64,000 bases of DNA from DAHUYF01 sp963838385 (GCA_963838385.1 CAWIRE010000001.1:806001-870000); one strand, 5' to 3'. Positions 1-9,199 are shown, counted from the stretch's first letter. Numbers and translations are program-made. Notes: generated by a model from the sequence alone, not told the origin.

Positions 1-1
1 C

Positions 2-943
2 GGCGCGCTGCTGGCCAACGACATCGTGGTCTTCGCCTTGGCGCCGCTGCTCATCGCCGGGGCGCGCCAGCGGGGGCTCGATCCCCGGCCCTTCCTGCTG
101 GCGCTGGCCTGCGCCACCAATGCCGGCTCGGCGGCGACCGTGATCGGCAGTCCGCAGAACATCCTGATCGGCCAGGTCGGCAATCTCAGCTTCCACACCT
201 TCCTGCTCGCCTGCCTGATCCCCGCGATCGTCGGGCTCATCTGCGTCTTCGGCGTCATCTGGCTGCTGTGGCACGACCGCATCACGCAGACGGTGCTGGC
301 GGTGGCGCGCGACGCGCCGGAGCTGCCGCGTCACGCCCATGACCGCTATCAGACGATCAAGGGCCTCGCCGCGATGGCGGCGCTGCTGATCCTCTTCGCC
401 ACCCCGGCGCCGCGCGAGATCGTGGGGCTGGCCATCGCGGCGATGCTGCTGGCGACACGGCGCTTCACCAGCCGCACCATGATCGCGGCGGTGGACTGGC
501 CGCTGCTGCTGCTGTTCGTGTCGCTCTTCGCCATCACCGGCGCGCTGGCCGATACCGGCCTGCCCTGGACGGCGATCTCCTGGCTGCAGGATATGGGGCT
601 GCTGCCGGACAGCCTCGCGGTGCTGACGCCGCTCACGCTGCTGATGAGCAACACCATCGGCAATGTTCCCTCGGTGATCCTGCTGCTGCAGATCTGGCCC
701 AACCCGCCGCAAGGCGCGCTCTATGCGCTGGCGCTGCTGTCCTCGCTCGCCGGCAACCTGCTGCTGGTGGGATCGCTCACCAATCTGATCGTCGTCGAGC
801 GCGGCGATGCCTTCGGCGTGCGCATCAGCTTCGCCGAATACGCCCAGGCGGGCGTGCCGATCACGCTGCTGTCGATGGGCTTCGCGGTGTTCTGGCTCGC
901 CTGGACGGGCTGGCTGCCGCTGTGGCCGGGGGCGGGCGGGTGA
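2..943 (+). CDS. ArsB/SLC13-type anion permease, C-terminal part
   Basis: The gene enters from the left edge already open, so its start lies outside the window; about 313 residues are visible. It is an inner-membrane carrier of the ArsB/NhaD/SLC13 (ion transporter) superfamily. Seen in the sequence: eight or so hydrophobic helices, a re-entrant-type motif near residues 40-55 (ATVIGSPQNILIG) and its internal repeat near residue 255 (LVGSLTNLIVVERGDAFG), which are the paired substrate-binding hairpins of this fold. The substrate (arsenite, dicarboxylate, sulfate or sodium/proton) cannot be told from the part seen. No arsenic genes lie nearby, so arsenite is not favoured. It faces the diguanylate cyclase gene tail to tail. 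Confidence 0.8.
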   Translation, partial: GALLANDIVVFALAPLLIAGARQRGLDPRPFLLALACATNAGSAATVIGSPQNILIGQVGNLSFHTFLLACLIPAIVGLICVFGVIWLLWHDRITQTVLAVARDAPELPRHAHDRYQTIKGLAAMAALLILFATPAPREIVGLAIAAMLLATRRFTSRTMIAAVDWPLLLLFVSLFAITGALADTGLPWTAISWLQDMGLLPDSLAVLTPLTLLMSNTIGNVPSVILLLQIWPNPPQGALYALALLSSLAGNLLLVGSLTNLIVVERGDAFGVRISFAEYAQAGVPITLLSMGFAVFWLAWTGWLPLWPGAGG

Positions 944-962
944 GCGCGGTCGCGCGCGATGA

Positions 963-2012
963 TCAGCTCTGATCGGCGCCGGTGAGCGCGTCTTCGGCGA
1001 CGACGCGGTTGCGGCCGGTGCGCTTGGCCTGATAGAGCGAGTCGTCGGCGCGCCGCACGGTCTGCAGCAGCTGCTCGCCGGGGCGATAGCAGCTGACGCC
1101 GATCGACAGCGTGATGCTGCCGAAATCGTCGCCGGTGTTCTTGCGCACGATGCGGCGGCGGGTGATGGTCTTGCGGATCTGGTTGGCGAGCCCGACGGCA
1201 TCGGTGAGCCGGGTCTGCGGCAGGATGATGGCGAATTCCTCGCCGCCATAGCGCGCCGGCGTGTCGCGGCCCTTGACGCTGTCGGTGAGCGTGCGCGCCA
1301 CGAGGCGCAGCACCTGGTCGCCGAGCTGATGGCCGTAGGTGTCGTTGAACTGCTTGAAATGGTCGATGTCGGCGATGAGGAGACAGAGCGGCTCGCCGCT
1401 CTCCATTGCGTCGCGCGCCGATTCGCGCAGCCGGCTGTCGAAGAATTTGCGGTTGGGAATGCCGGTGAGCGCGTCGGTCAGCGCCTCGCGTCGCACCACC
1501 TCGAGGTTCTGCCGGAGCTCGGCGATCTCGCCGGAGGAGGCGTTCAGCCGGTCCTCGAGGCTGCGGTTGCGCTCGGCCATGCGCTGCGTCTCGAGGATGA
1601 GGCCCGAGACCAGCGCGCGCATGTCCTGGTCGCCCGGCGCGCCGCCCATCTCGCTGGAATACTGGTCGAGGGTCTTGCCGAAGGCATCGGCGTCGCCGCT
1701 CGCCGATTTGACGTAGCGCATGACCTGATCGACGGCATATTGCAGCCGGCCGCCGGTCTCATCCAGCAGGTTGAAGTGCCGGCCGGTATCGCAAAATCGG
1801 TTATAAAGCTCGGCATTGAGCGCCGGGGTGAATTCCTGGTTGTTCGACATCAGGATGTCGAGGGTGCGCTTCAGCTCCGGCAGCAGGCCGGTGGCATAGG
1901 CGTACCAGACGGCAAAGTTCTCCGGCGTGGGCGGCACCTCATGGGCGAACATGCCGGTGAGCGCCACCTCGGAAAAACCCTTTGCCTGCCTGAAATCGTT
2001 AGGCTGCGCCAT
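963..2012 (-). CDS. GGDEF diguanylate cyclase
   Basis: A 349-residue cytoplasmic diguanylate cyclase that would make cyclic di-GMP from two GTP. The C-terminal GGDEF domain (roughly residues 175-345) carries an intact active-site GGEEF preceded by RY, plus the LTDALTGIPNRKFF entry motif and the ADIDHFKQFNDTYGH metal-binding stretch. The allosteric I-site, normally RxxD five residues before GGEEF, reads KGRD, so product inhibition may be weak. The N-terminal 110 residues form an alpha-helical domain (PPTPENFAVWYAYATG) found in other alphaproteobacterial cyclases; a coiled-coil linker (about 140-180) joins the two. No membrane segment is seen. I chose the ATG at 2012 because AAGGGCGG lies upstream at good spacing; an in-frame ATG at 2051 is possible. 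Confidence 0.9.
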   Translation of the reverse strand: MAQPNDFRQAKGFSEVALTGMFAHEVPPTPENFAVWYAYATGLLPELKRTLDILMSNNQEFTPALNAELYNRFCDTGRHFNLLDETGGRLQYAVDQVMRYVKSASGDADAFGKTLDQYSSEMGGAPGDQDMRALVSGLILETQRMAERNRSLEDRLNASSGEIAELRQNLEVVRREALTDALTGIPNRKFFDSRLRESARDAMESGEPLCLLIADIDHFKQFNDTYGHQLGDQVLRLVARTLTDSVKGRDTPARYGGEEFAIILPQTRLTDAVGLANQIRKTITRRRIVRKNTGDDFGSITLSIGVSCYRPGEQLLQTVRRADDSLYQAKRTGRNRVVAEDALTGADQS

Positions 2013-2146
2013 CGATGCCGCCCTTGCCGGGAGGCGGCGCCTGCCGCCCATAGCCCCTCCGAAGGGTGCCCCAGCTTCCTTGCGAAATCGTTGCCAAGAC
2101 GCGCCCGCGCCGCTTTTTATGGGGCCCCACCCCGCCGGAGACCCCG

Positions 2147-2626
2147 ATGCCCCCTCCCCTGAGCCCGTTTACGACCGCCGTCCAGCCGGACTGGATCGAT
2201 TACAACGGGCACATGAATGTTGCATTTTACGTTCTCGCCTTCGACAAGGCGACGGACGGGCTGCTCGACCATCTCGGGCTGGGCGAGGCCTACCGCCGCG
2301 CCACGAACTGCTCGATCTACGTGCTCGAGGCCCATGTCACTTATGACCGCGAGCTGAAGCTCGGCGAGCGGCTCGCCATCGACACCCAGCTCATCGACGC
2401 CGACGCCAAGCGCCTCCATTTCTTCCACCGCATGACCCATGCCGAGGAGGGCTACCTCGCCGCCACCAGCGAGCTGCTGGCACTCCATGTCGATCTCGCC
2501 GGGCCCCGGTCGGCGCCGATGCCGCCGTCGGCGCTCGCCGTGCTGGAGCGCCTGCGCGCCGCGCATCGCCTGTTGCCGCCGCCGCCGCAGCTCGGCCGGC
2601 GCATCGGCCTCAAGCGTCCGGCATGA
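2147..2626 (+). CDS. hotdog-fold acyl-CoA thioesterase
   Basis: A 159-residue 4-hydroxybenzoyl-CoA-thioesterase-like hotdog protein. The region WIDYNGHMNVAFYV near the N-terminus is the family signature, with Asp and His/Asn of the DxNGHMN motif in the position of the catalytic acid. The sequence resembles the thioesterase partner or C-terminal domain of carnitine dehydrogenases (betainyl-CoA thioesterase), but no dehydrogenase is adjacent, so the substrate is open. The ATG at 2147 is preceded by GGAG six bases upstream, which argues against the longer in-frame start at 2066. Its stop overlaps the start of the next gene in an ATGA arrangement, so the two are probably translated together. Confidence 0.8.
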   Translation: MPPPLSPFTTAVQPDWIDYNGHMNVAFYVLAFDKATDGLLDHLGLGEAYRRATNCSIYVLEAHVTYDRELKLGERLAIDTQLIDADAKRLHFFHRMTHAEEGYLAATSELLALHVDLAGPRSAPMPPSALAVLERLRAAHRLLPPPPQLGRRIGLKRPA

Positions 2627-3570
2627 TGCTGCGCGCGCTGGCGCTGCTGGGACGCCACGGCACCTGGTTTCTGGCGATCGGGCTGTTCACCGGGCTGGTG
2701 CTGCCGCCGCTCGCCACGCTGGTGCGGCCGGCGCTCAATGTGCTGATCTTCCTGCTGACGGCGGCAGCCTTCCTCGGCATCGACTGGGCGGCGCTCGCCG
2801 CGCATGCGCGCCGGCCGGTGGTGCTGGCGCTGGTGCTCGCCTGGACGCTGGTGGCGACGCCGGTCGCGGCGGCGCTGGCGGCGCGGGGGCTGGGATTGCC
2901 GCTGCCGCTCGCCCAGGGCCTGGTGCTGTGGGCGGCCTCGCCGCCGCTGATCTCGGTGCCGGCGATCGCACTGCTGCTGGGGCTCGACGGCGCGTTGGCG
3001 CTGATCCTGATGGTAAGCGGCATCTTCCTCATGCCGTTCACCCTGCCGCCGCTGGTGCTGGGGCTGATCGGGCTCAAGCTCGGCATCGGCATCCTGCCGC
3101 TGATGGAGAAGCTCACGCTGTTCATTGGCGGCGCGGCGCTGCTGGCGATGGCGCTGCGCCGGCTGATCGGCGTGGCGCGGCTGCGCCGCCACGCGCTCGC
3201 GCTCAGCGGCCTCAACGTGCTCATCCTGCTGCTCTTCGCCATCGGCATCATGAGCGGCGTCGGGCCGCGCCTGGTGGCTGAGCCGCGCCAGGTGGCGCTC
3301 TACGCGCTGACGGCGCTCGCCGCCAATCTCGGGCTGCAGGCGCTGAGCTTTCTCGCCTTCGCCTTCCTGCCGCGGCTCTCGGCGCTGACCATCGGCCTCG
3401 TCGGCGGCAACAACAACATGGCGGTGGTGTGGGCGACGCTGGGAGCGGCGGCGACGCCGGAGCTCACGCTCTTCTTCGCCATGGTGCAGCTTCCGGTCTA
3501 CGTGCTGCCGGCGGCGCTGAAGCCGGTCTATCGCCGGCTCGGCGCCGGCCGGCCGCACGGGACCGGCTGA
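2623..3570 (+). CDS. bile acid:sodium symporter-like permease
   Basis: A 315-residue, very hydrophobic protein with nine to ten predicted transmembrane helices, length and layout matching the bile acid/sodium symporter (BASS, SBF-like) superfamily. The segment FLPRLSALTIGLVGGNNNMAV near residues 248-267 resembles the conserved polar crossover helix of that family, where Gly/Asn residues shape the transport site. Start codon ATG overlaps the thioesterase stop (ATGA), with a second ATG immediately after it, indicating translational coupling. Substrate unknown; pairing with a thioesterase suggests an organic acid or a product of CoA-ester hydrolysis, which is inference only. It converges on the MFS gene with 13 bases between stops. 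Confidence 0.6.
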   Translation: MMLRALALLGRHGTWFLAIGLFTGLVLPPLATLVRPALNVLIFLLTAAAFLGIDWAALAAHARRPVVLALVLAWTLVATPVAAALAARGLGLPLPLAQGLVLWAASPPLISVPAIALLLGLDGALALILMVSGIFLMPFTLPPLVLGLIGLKLGIGILPLMEKLTLFIGGAALLAMALRRLIGVARLRRHALALSGLNVLILLLFAIGIMSGVGPRLVAEPRQVALYALTALAANLGLQALSFLAFAFLPRLSALTIGLVGGNNNMAVVWATLGAAATPELTLFFAMVQLPVYVLPAALKPVYRRLGAGRPHGTG

Positions 3571-3583
3571 GGCCAGCGGCGGC

Positions 3584-4969
3584 TCAGCGGGCGATCGCCT
3601 CGAGCCTGATCCGCGTCACCCTGGGCCCGAAGGCGCCGATGACGACGAACACCACCGCCATGGCTGCGGCGATGAAGCCGAAGACGCCGGTGGGGCCGTA
3701 GCGACCGAGGAAGAACTGGATGAGGAAGGGCGAGAAGATGGTGCTGAAGCGGCTCCAGGAATAGACGAATCCCACCGCCTGGGCGCGGATGCGGGTGGGG
3801 TAGAGCTCCGCCTGGTAGGCGTGAAAGGAGAAGGAGAGCCAGTTCGCCGAGAGCGTGATGAGGATGCCGAAGACGATCAGCAGCGCCATGCCGGTCTGCT
3901 GCGCGAAGAGCAGGCCGAAGACGGCGATGCCGGCCGCCGCCCAGGCGATCTGCCATTTGCGCTCGAAGCGGTCGGCGAGCCAGATGCCGATGAGCGGGCC
4001 CACCGGGTTGGCGAGCGCGATGATGAAGGTGTATTCGAGCGAGGTGGTGACGCTGATGCCGCTCTTGATCAGGAATTGCGGGACCCAGGCCTGGAAGCCG
4101 TAGTAGCCGATGGTCTGGAACAGGTTGTAGACCACCAGCATGATCGTGCGGCCGCGATACTGGTCGTTCCACATCTCGCTCCAGCGGCCGCGCTGGATTT
4201 CGTCCTCGCCGGCAACGAGCTCGGGCGGCGGCAACGGGCGGCCGCTCTCCGCCTCGGCGCGGCGCTCCATCTCGCGGACGATGCGGTCGGCCTCCTCGAC
4301 GCGGCCGTGCTGCGCCAGCCAGCGCGGCAATTCCGGCAGGCCCAGCCGGATCCACCAGATGATGATCGCGCCCACCGAGCCGATGATCACCACCCAGCGC
4401 CAGCCTTCGAGGCCAAGGAAGGCGAAGGGCGGCGCCATCAGATAGGCCAGCAGGGCGATCGTCGGCACCGCGGTGTACATCACCGCCTGATTGAAGGCGA
4501 AGGCGGGGCCGCGCCGCTCCTTGGGCACGAGCTCCGACACGTAGGTGTCGACATTGACCAGCTCCACGCCGAGGCCGATGCAGGCGATCATGCGCCAGAG
4601 ATCGACGCCGAAGGCGGTGTGCTGGAACGCCAGGACGAAGGAGCCGATCGAGTACCACAACAGCGCGAAGGTGAAGATCGAGCGCCGGCCGAAGCGGTCG
4701 GAGAGCCAGGAGAAGGCGATGGTGCCGATGAAGAGGCCGAGGAAGAGCGCCGCGACGAAGCTGGCGAGGCTGCCGAAATCGAGCGGATTGGGCCCGACCT
4801 TGAACATCCCGGTCTTGACCAGCCCGGCGCCGACCGCGGCGGTGAAGAAGAGATCGTAGAACTCGAACCAGCCGCCGAGCGAGATCAGCACGATGAGCTT
4901 GCGCACGAAGCTCGACGAGGGCAGACGATCGATGCGCGCCGCGATGGTGACCGCGGATGACTGGGCCAT
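3584..4969 (-). CDS. MFS transporter, sugar-porter/metabolite:H+ symporter type
   Basis: A 461-residue inner-membrane carrier with twelve helices. Family marks: WFEFYDLFF in helix 1, LSDRFGRRSIF as the A-motif in loop 2-3, ELVPKERRGPAFAFNQ in loop 4-5 and PELPRWLAQHGRVEEADRI at the start of the central loop, all typical of the Sugar_tr branch that also includes aromatic acid and metabolite proton symporters. The ATG at 4969 has a purine-rich GGGGGGA upstream; the reading frame runs on upstream without homology, so the longer versions are not used. It is divergent from the HMG-CoA-lyase-like gene across 144 bases, and could import the substrate of that pathway, though this is inference. Confidence 0.85.
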   Translation of the reverse strand: MAQSSAVTIAARIDRLPSSSFVRKLIVLISLGGWFEFYDLFFTAAVGAGLVKTGMFKVGPNPLDFGSLASFVAALFLGLFIGTIAFSWLSDRFGRRSIFTFALLWYSIGSFVLAFQHTAFGVDLWRMIACIGLGVELVNVDTYVSELVPKERRGPAFAFNQAVMYTAVPTIALLAYLMAPPFAFLGLEGWRWVVIIGSVGAIIIWWIRLGLPELPRWLAQHGRVEEADRIVREMERRAEAESGRPLPPPELVAGEDEIQRGRWSEMWNDQYRGRTIMLVVYNLFQTIGYYGFQAWVPQFLIKSGISVTTSLEYTFIIALANPVGPLIGIWLADRFERKWQIAWAAAGIAVFGLLFAQQTGMALLIVFGILITLSANWLSFSFHAYQAELYPTRIRAQAVGFVYSWSRFSTIFSPFLIQFFLGRYGPTGVFGFIAAAMAVVFVVIGAFGPRVTRIRLEAIAR

Positions 4970-5113
4970 GGCTTCCCCCCCGGCTTTGACGCTGCGGCCA
5001 ATTCGGGCGGGCCGCATGCTCCCACAGGCGGCAGGCGAGGTAAAGCGGTGCGGTCTGGATGGCGGCCGGGCGGCGGCGTATATCAGGGGTGGGTGAGCCC
5101 AGGAGACGGCCCG

Positions 5114-6067
5114 ATGAGCGACCTGCCGCGCCGCGTCGAGATCCACGAGGAAGGCCCGCGCGAGGGCTTCCAGATCGAGCCCGGCCCGATCACCACCGAG
5201 CGCAAGGTGGCGCTGATCGACGCGCTCTCCGAGACCGGGCTGAAGCGCATCCAGATCGCCTCTTTCGTCAACCCCAAGCGCGTGCCCGGCTGGGCCGATG
5301 CCGAGGCGGTGGTCGAGGGATTCCATCCGCGCGACGGCGTGCGCTACACCGCGCTCTGGCTCAACGAGAAGGGGCTGGAGCGGGCGATCGTGCTCAAGGA
5401 CCGGCTGTCGCTGCGCGGCACCATCTCGCTCTGCGCCTCGGAGCCCTTCCTGCAGCGCAACCAGAATCGCGGGTTCGCCGAGAACGCGCGCGTGCAGCAC
5501 GCCCAGATCGCGATGTTCGAGGCCAACGGCGTGCCGGTCGAGGGCATCTCGGTGATGGCGGCCTTCGGCTGCAATTTCGCCGGCGACATCCCGGTCGCGA
5601 CCGTCATCGAGCGGGTGGCGGAAGGCCACGACATCGCCGCGGCGCACGGGCTCCCGGTGAAGACGCTGTCGCTCGCCGACACCATGGCCTGGGCGACGCC
5701 CGCCGGCATCAAGCGGGTGATCGGCGCGGTGCGCGAGCGCTGGCCCGAGCTCCGCCTCAACCTCCATCTCCACGACACCCGCGGCCTCGGCCTTGCCAAT
5801 GCCTATGCCGGGCTGGAGATGGGGGTGGCGAGCTTCGACGCCTCGGTCGCCGGGCTCGGCGGCTGCCCCTTTGCCGGGCACAAGGGCGCCGCGGGCAATG
5901 TCTGCACCGAGGATCTCGCCTTCATGTGCGAGGAGATGGGGATCGAGACCGGCATCGATGTCGAGCGCCTCGGCGCCGCCGCCCGGCTCGCCGAGGAGAT
6001 CGTCGGCCACCCGCTCCCCGGTTCGGTGATGCGCGGCGGGACGCTGGCCAAATATCGCGGCCGCTGA
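5114..6067 (+). CDS. HMG-CoA lyase-like DRE-TIM metallolyase
   Basis: A 317-residue (beta/alpha)8 enzyme of the HMGL-like family, which cleaves 3-hydroxy-3-methylglutaryl-CoA or related branched hydroxyacyl-CoAs to acetyl-CoA and a keto compound. Conserved elements: GPREGFQ near residue 15, HLHDTRGLG near 218-226 carrying the two metal-binding histidines, and GLGGCPFA with the mobile-loop cysteine near 255, followed by GN. In classical HMG-CoA lyase the first motif is PRDGLQ; here the metal-binding Asp is Glu, a variant seen in divergent members, so another substrate is possible. ATG 5114 has AGGAG eight bases upstream. Convergent neighbour is a CaiB-type CoA transferase, three bases away, suggesting activation and cleavage of one acid. 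Confidence 0.8.
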   Translation: MSDLPRRVEIHEEGPREGFQIEPGPITTERKVALIDALSETGLKRIQIASFVNPKRVPGWADAEAVVEGFHPRDGVRYTALWLNEKGLERAIVLKDRLSLRGTISLCASEPFLQRNQNRGFAENARVQHAQIAMFEANGVPVEGISVMAAFGCNFAGDIPVATVIERVAEGHDIAAAHGLPVKTLSLADTMAWATPAGIKRVIGAVRERWPELRLNLHLHDTRGLGLANAYAGLEMGVASFDASVAGLGGCPFAGHKGAAGNVCTEDLAFMCEEMGIETGIDVERLGAAARLAEEIVGHPLPGSVMRGGTLAKYRGR

Positions 6068-6070
6068 GCC

Positions 6071-7309
6071 TCAGCCAACCGCGATGATCCCCTGTTGCTC
6101 GAGCCGGGCGATCTCCGCCTCGCTCCAGCCGGCATCGCCCAGCACCTCGCGCGTGTGCTCGCCGCGCCGCGGCGCCTCGCGGTAAAGCCCCGGCCGCTCG
6201 CCCGCGAGCTCGATCGGCAGCCGCGGCAGCTTGGTGCGGACGCCGCCGGGCAGCGTCGTCGCCACCAGCCCCGCCCCGGCGTTGAGATGGGGATCGTCGA
6301 AGAGATCGGCCGTGCGGGCCACCGGCGCGTAGGGAATGCTCGCCCGCTCGCAGCGCTCGGCGATCTCGGCCTTGGTGAAGCGGCCGAGCAGCTCCGCCAC
6401 GATCGGCAGCAGCCAGGGCCGCGCCGCCACCCGCGCCTCGTTGCTGGCCAGCCGCGCATCGGCGAGGAGGTCGGGCCGGGCGAAGATCTCGCAGAAGCGC
6501 GCCCAGTGACGGTCGCTGGTGACGCCGACGAAAATCTGCTCGCCATCGGCCGTCTTGAAGGTCTGATAGATGCCCCAGCCGCCGCGGCGCACCGGCATCG
6601 GCGGCACCTCCTGCCCGGTGATCGCCTCGCCGGCCATGTGCTGGCCCATCATGAAGACGGTGCTCTCGAAGAGCGCGCTCTTGACCAGCTCGCCCCGTCC
6701 GGTCGCCTCGCGCCGGCGCAGCGCGGCGAGGATGGCGACGACGCCGAAGACCCCGCCCATGAGATCGGCCACCGAGGCGCCGGCGCGCAGCGGCTGGCCG
6801 GCCGGGCCGGTCATGTAGGCGAGCCCGCCCATGAACTGCACCACCTCGTCCAGCGCCGGGCGGTGCTCGTAGGGGCCGGAGAGGAACCCCTTGAGCGCGC
6901 AATAGACGAGGCGCGGGTTGAGCGCCGCGAGCGCGGCATAGCCGCAGCCCAGCCGGTCCATGGTGCCGGGCGCGTAATTCTCGATCACGACGTCGGCCGT
7001 GGCGGCGAGCCGGCGCACGATGTCGAGCCCGGCCTTCTGCTTGAGGTCGACGGCGAGGCTGCGCTTGTTGCGGTTGAAATAGCCGAAGAACCCGGCAGCG
7101 AAGCCAGAGAGCCGCCGCGTCGCATCGCCCTCGGGCGCCGGCTCGATCTTGACCACGTCGGCGCCGAGATCGGCGAGCACCAGCCCGGCGCTCGGCCCCA
7201 TGATGGTCTGGGTGAATTCGAGGACGCGCAATCCCGCGAGCGGCAGCGCGGCGGAGGCATCGGCATCGGACATGGCGGCCATGGTAGCGCCCGGTTTCGC
7301 GGTTTCCAT
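6071..7309 (-). CDS. CaiB/BaiF family CoA transferase
   Basis: A 412-residue type III CoA transferase, moving CoA from an acyl-CoA donor to a free carboxylate in the cytoplasm. The N-terminal LRVLEFTQTIMGPSAG and LADLGADVVKIEP blocks and the YCALKGF segment are family hallmarks. The catalytic Asp that forms the acyl-aspartyl anhydride is the D of ASVADLMGG, near residue 180. Starts at 7309, 7282 and 7273 are all possible; none has a strong ribosome site, and homology only begins after the third. It lies tail to tail with the HMG-CoA-lyase-like gene, so they are not co-transcribed but could still act on the same acid (activation to CoA ester, then retro-Claisen cleavage). Confidence 0.85.
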   Translation of the reverse strand: METAKPGATMAAMSDADASAALPLAGLRVLEFTQTIMGPSAGLVLADLGADVVKIEPAPEGDATRRLSGFAAGFFGYFNRNKRSLAVDLKQKAGLDIVRRLAATADVVIENYAPGTMDRLGCGYAALAALNPRLVYCALKGFLSGPYEHRPALDEVVQFMGGLAYMTGPAGQPLRAGASVADLMGGVFGVVAILAALRRREATGRGELVKSALFESTVFMMGQHMAGEAITGQEVPPMPVRRGGWGIYQTFKTADGEQIFVGVTSDRHWARFCEIFARPDLLADARLASNEARVAARPWLLPIVAELLGRFTKAEIAERCERASIPYAPVARTADLFDDPHLNAGAGLVATTLPGGVRTKLPRLPIELAGERPGLYREAPRRGEHTREVLGDAGWSEAEIARLEQQGIIAVG

Positions 7310-7528
7310 CCCGGGGAGCAGACTGCGCCCCCGGTGTACGCCCCCGACTCGAATTCGCGTATACGCCGGTGACGCAGGGCGCGCCGGAGACCGGCGCGAG
7401 AGCGATGGTAGGGATGCACCCCTCCGCCGCCAAGGCTCGCCGCAAATTGATTGAATCCAAGCGCCGTTAACCCCGCGTCAGGAGATTTGCGGCGAGAATG
7501 CGCGCGCCGACCAAGGAGACCCCCGCCC

Positions 7529-7891
7529 GTGCCCACCGCACCGACCGACCGCCGCCCCGCCGCCCCGCCAGAGCCCCTGGGATCGACGGCGCGGCTGCGC
7601 CAGCTCGACCGCGAGGTCGACCAGGAGCAGGCGCTGCAGATGGGCGCCGCCGGCCTGGGCTTCCTCGGCGCGGTGCTGAGCTTCACCGTCAACCCGGCCT
7701 TCGCGCTGCTGCCGGCGATAGCGTTTGCCACGCTCGGCCAATACGCGCTGCAGGGCTGGTGCCCGCCGCTGGCGCTGCTGGCGAGGCTCGGCCTCAGGAG
7801 CAGCAAGGAGATCGACGGCGAGCGTTACGCGCTGGCCGCCACCATCGAGGAGCCGGCGCTGCCGGACGCCAGCCGCGCCGGCGCGGATTGA
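7529..7891 (+). CDS. DUF2892/YgaP-type small membrane protein
   Basis: A 120-residue protein with a Pro/Arg-rich cytoplasmic N-terminus (about 40 residues), then two closely spaced hydrophobic helices (about 47-82) and the sequence QGWCPPLALLARLGL, which matches the CP-LLG ending of the DUF2892 (YgaP-like transmembrane) domain. In YgaP this domain is joined to a rhodanese; here it stands alone. Start is a GTG at 7529 with AAGGAGA nine bases upstream, preferred over an in-frame ATG at 7451 with no site. Function unknown. The upstream gap from 7310 to 7528 shows no other gene. Confidence 0.65.
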   Translation: MPTAPTDRRPAAPPEPLGSTARLRQLDREVDQEQALQMGAAGLGFLGAVLSFTVNPAFALLPAIAFATLGQYALQGWCPPLALLARLGLRSSKEIDGERYALAATIEEPALPDASRAGAD

Positions 7892-7932
7892 TGCGTCAGC
7901 CTTGCGGCGCGATGCTTACGAGCCCCCCTCTG

Positions 7933-8664
7933 CTATTGCGCGTTCATCCACCTGTCCGACCCCACGAGCTTGACGGACACATCCGAAAAGAAGAATCGCA
8001 GCGGCTTGCCGTCCGCCGTCCCGCGACGGTCCGTCGAGATAAGGAGAGGGCCAGCTTTCTTGTAGCCCTTCCACGTTGCCCTCACGACACTCGGAGGCGT
8101 GGGTCCGCCGCGGTGATAGACGAATTCCTCGACCCGATTGTCGGACCCGACGTAAAGCTCCCAAGTGTCTCCAGGCGTGTAGCCACCGTCCGAAGGATAT
8201 TTCACCGCCACTCGCTTCGCCGAGCCCTTCCCCAAAGGCAATTCCTGCATGCCCATGTCTCGCACATCGGCCCTGGCATCCCAGTAAACATGCAAAGGGA
8301 AGAGCAGATTATATTCATCGTTGACGAAATCAGGATCAATTTCGTCCCTTACGTTGGCCGGCTCGCCGTCGAGCCGAGACCGGACATAGGTGACCTTCAC
8401 CGGCTTCCCGCCCTTGTCTTTTCCCTCGTAGGAAACCTGGTCGGTCTTGGGATGCCAAATCCATGAACGGGAGACGTTGACCCCGGGGAGCCGTAGGTTG
8501 AACGTGTAACGGATCGCTTCGATCTGCCCAAACGCATCGAGGCCATAGGTCTTGGCAATCTGTTCGGCGATGCGTGGGCGCGTCTGCGCCCACGCAGGTG
8601 CCGCGAGGACCAGCAACCCAAAAACCAGGCTGCCAATCGTCGTTGAACGGCCCAATTTTGTCAT
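7933..8664 (-). CDS. exported protein of unknown function
   Basis: A 243-residue protein with a clear Sec signal peptide: basic start (MTKLGR), hydrophobic stretch, and an AWAQ cleavage site near residue 27. The mature part is rich in alternating hydrophobic/charged residues and aromatic turns (YVGSDNRVEEFVYHRGG, ATWKGYKKAGPLLIS), as in an all-beta periplasmic fold; it recalls DUF6503-like secreted proteins and the LolA/LolB-type half-barrel, but I cannot assign it. No lipobox. GAGGAGG sits well upstream of the ATG. It is the left border of the accessory region; the sequence around it is noticeably less GC-rich than the preceding genes. Confidence 0.7.
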   Translation of the reverse strand: MTKLGRSTTIGSLVFGLLVLAAPAWAQTRPRIAEQIAKTYGLDAFGQIEAIRYTFNLRLPGVNVSRSWIWHPKTDQVSYEGKDKGGKPVKVTYVRSRLDGEPANVRDEIDPDFVNDEYNLLFPLHVYWDARADVRDMGMQELPLGKGSAKRVAVKYPSDGGYTPGDTWELYVGSDNRVEEFVYHRGGPTPPSVVRATWKGYKKAGPLLISTDRRGTADGKPLRFFFSDVSVKLVGSDRWMNAQ

Positions 8665-9199
8665 GGCGGGTCCTCCTCGGTGAACGAGATGTCATCTTGA
8701 ATGACGCGCGCGACCGCTTAGGCCGGCCCCGGAGGGACAATACCACCAGTCGCCACAGTTGTTCACCGCAATGGCGATGACAAGGGAGAGTGGCCGGGCG
8801 CCGCCGCAGCTTCCGACGATGGCCGGGCGCCCTACCAAGGTATAGCTCTTGCGATCAGAACCGAGGGATTGAGAACGCGCGCCGCGGAACGCATCTGCAC
8901 GGGGCGCGCGCCCCTGTCTCGCCTCGGGAAATCATAAAGTGCCATGCGGCGGTATAGCCTTCTCCGTCACCTTGCCAATCAATTCGTCGACAGGTCGAGC
9001 GCCGCAGGGATCGCGTTCTCTCGCTGCGCCCCTGTCGCCATCCTTCGTTCCTTCCGCGGCCATCCGCCCTGAGCAGGCTCCCGCCGACATCGCGCGCGAA
9101 TTTGGCACGCCACTCTTGTCTGCGTCAGCCAGTGGGAGAGGAGACTTCGCTGGCGGTTCCATGGGTCCGTTACCGTGACACGAAACAGGAGAAACCGAC
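8665..9199. other. non-coding stretch before the HAD gene
   Basis: About 535 bases with no convincing gene. Open frames here have no family resemblance, no good ribosome site and alphaproteobacteria-atypical codon use. It must hold promoters for both divergent neighbours (the exported protein leftward and the HAD protein rightward), but I cannot point to certain -35/-10 boxes. Confidence 0.4.
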
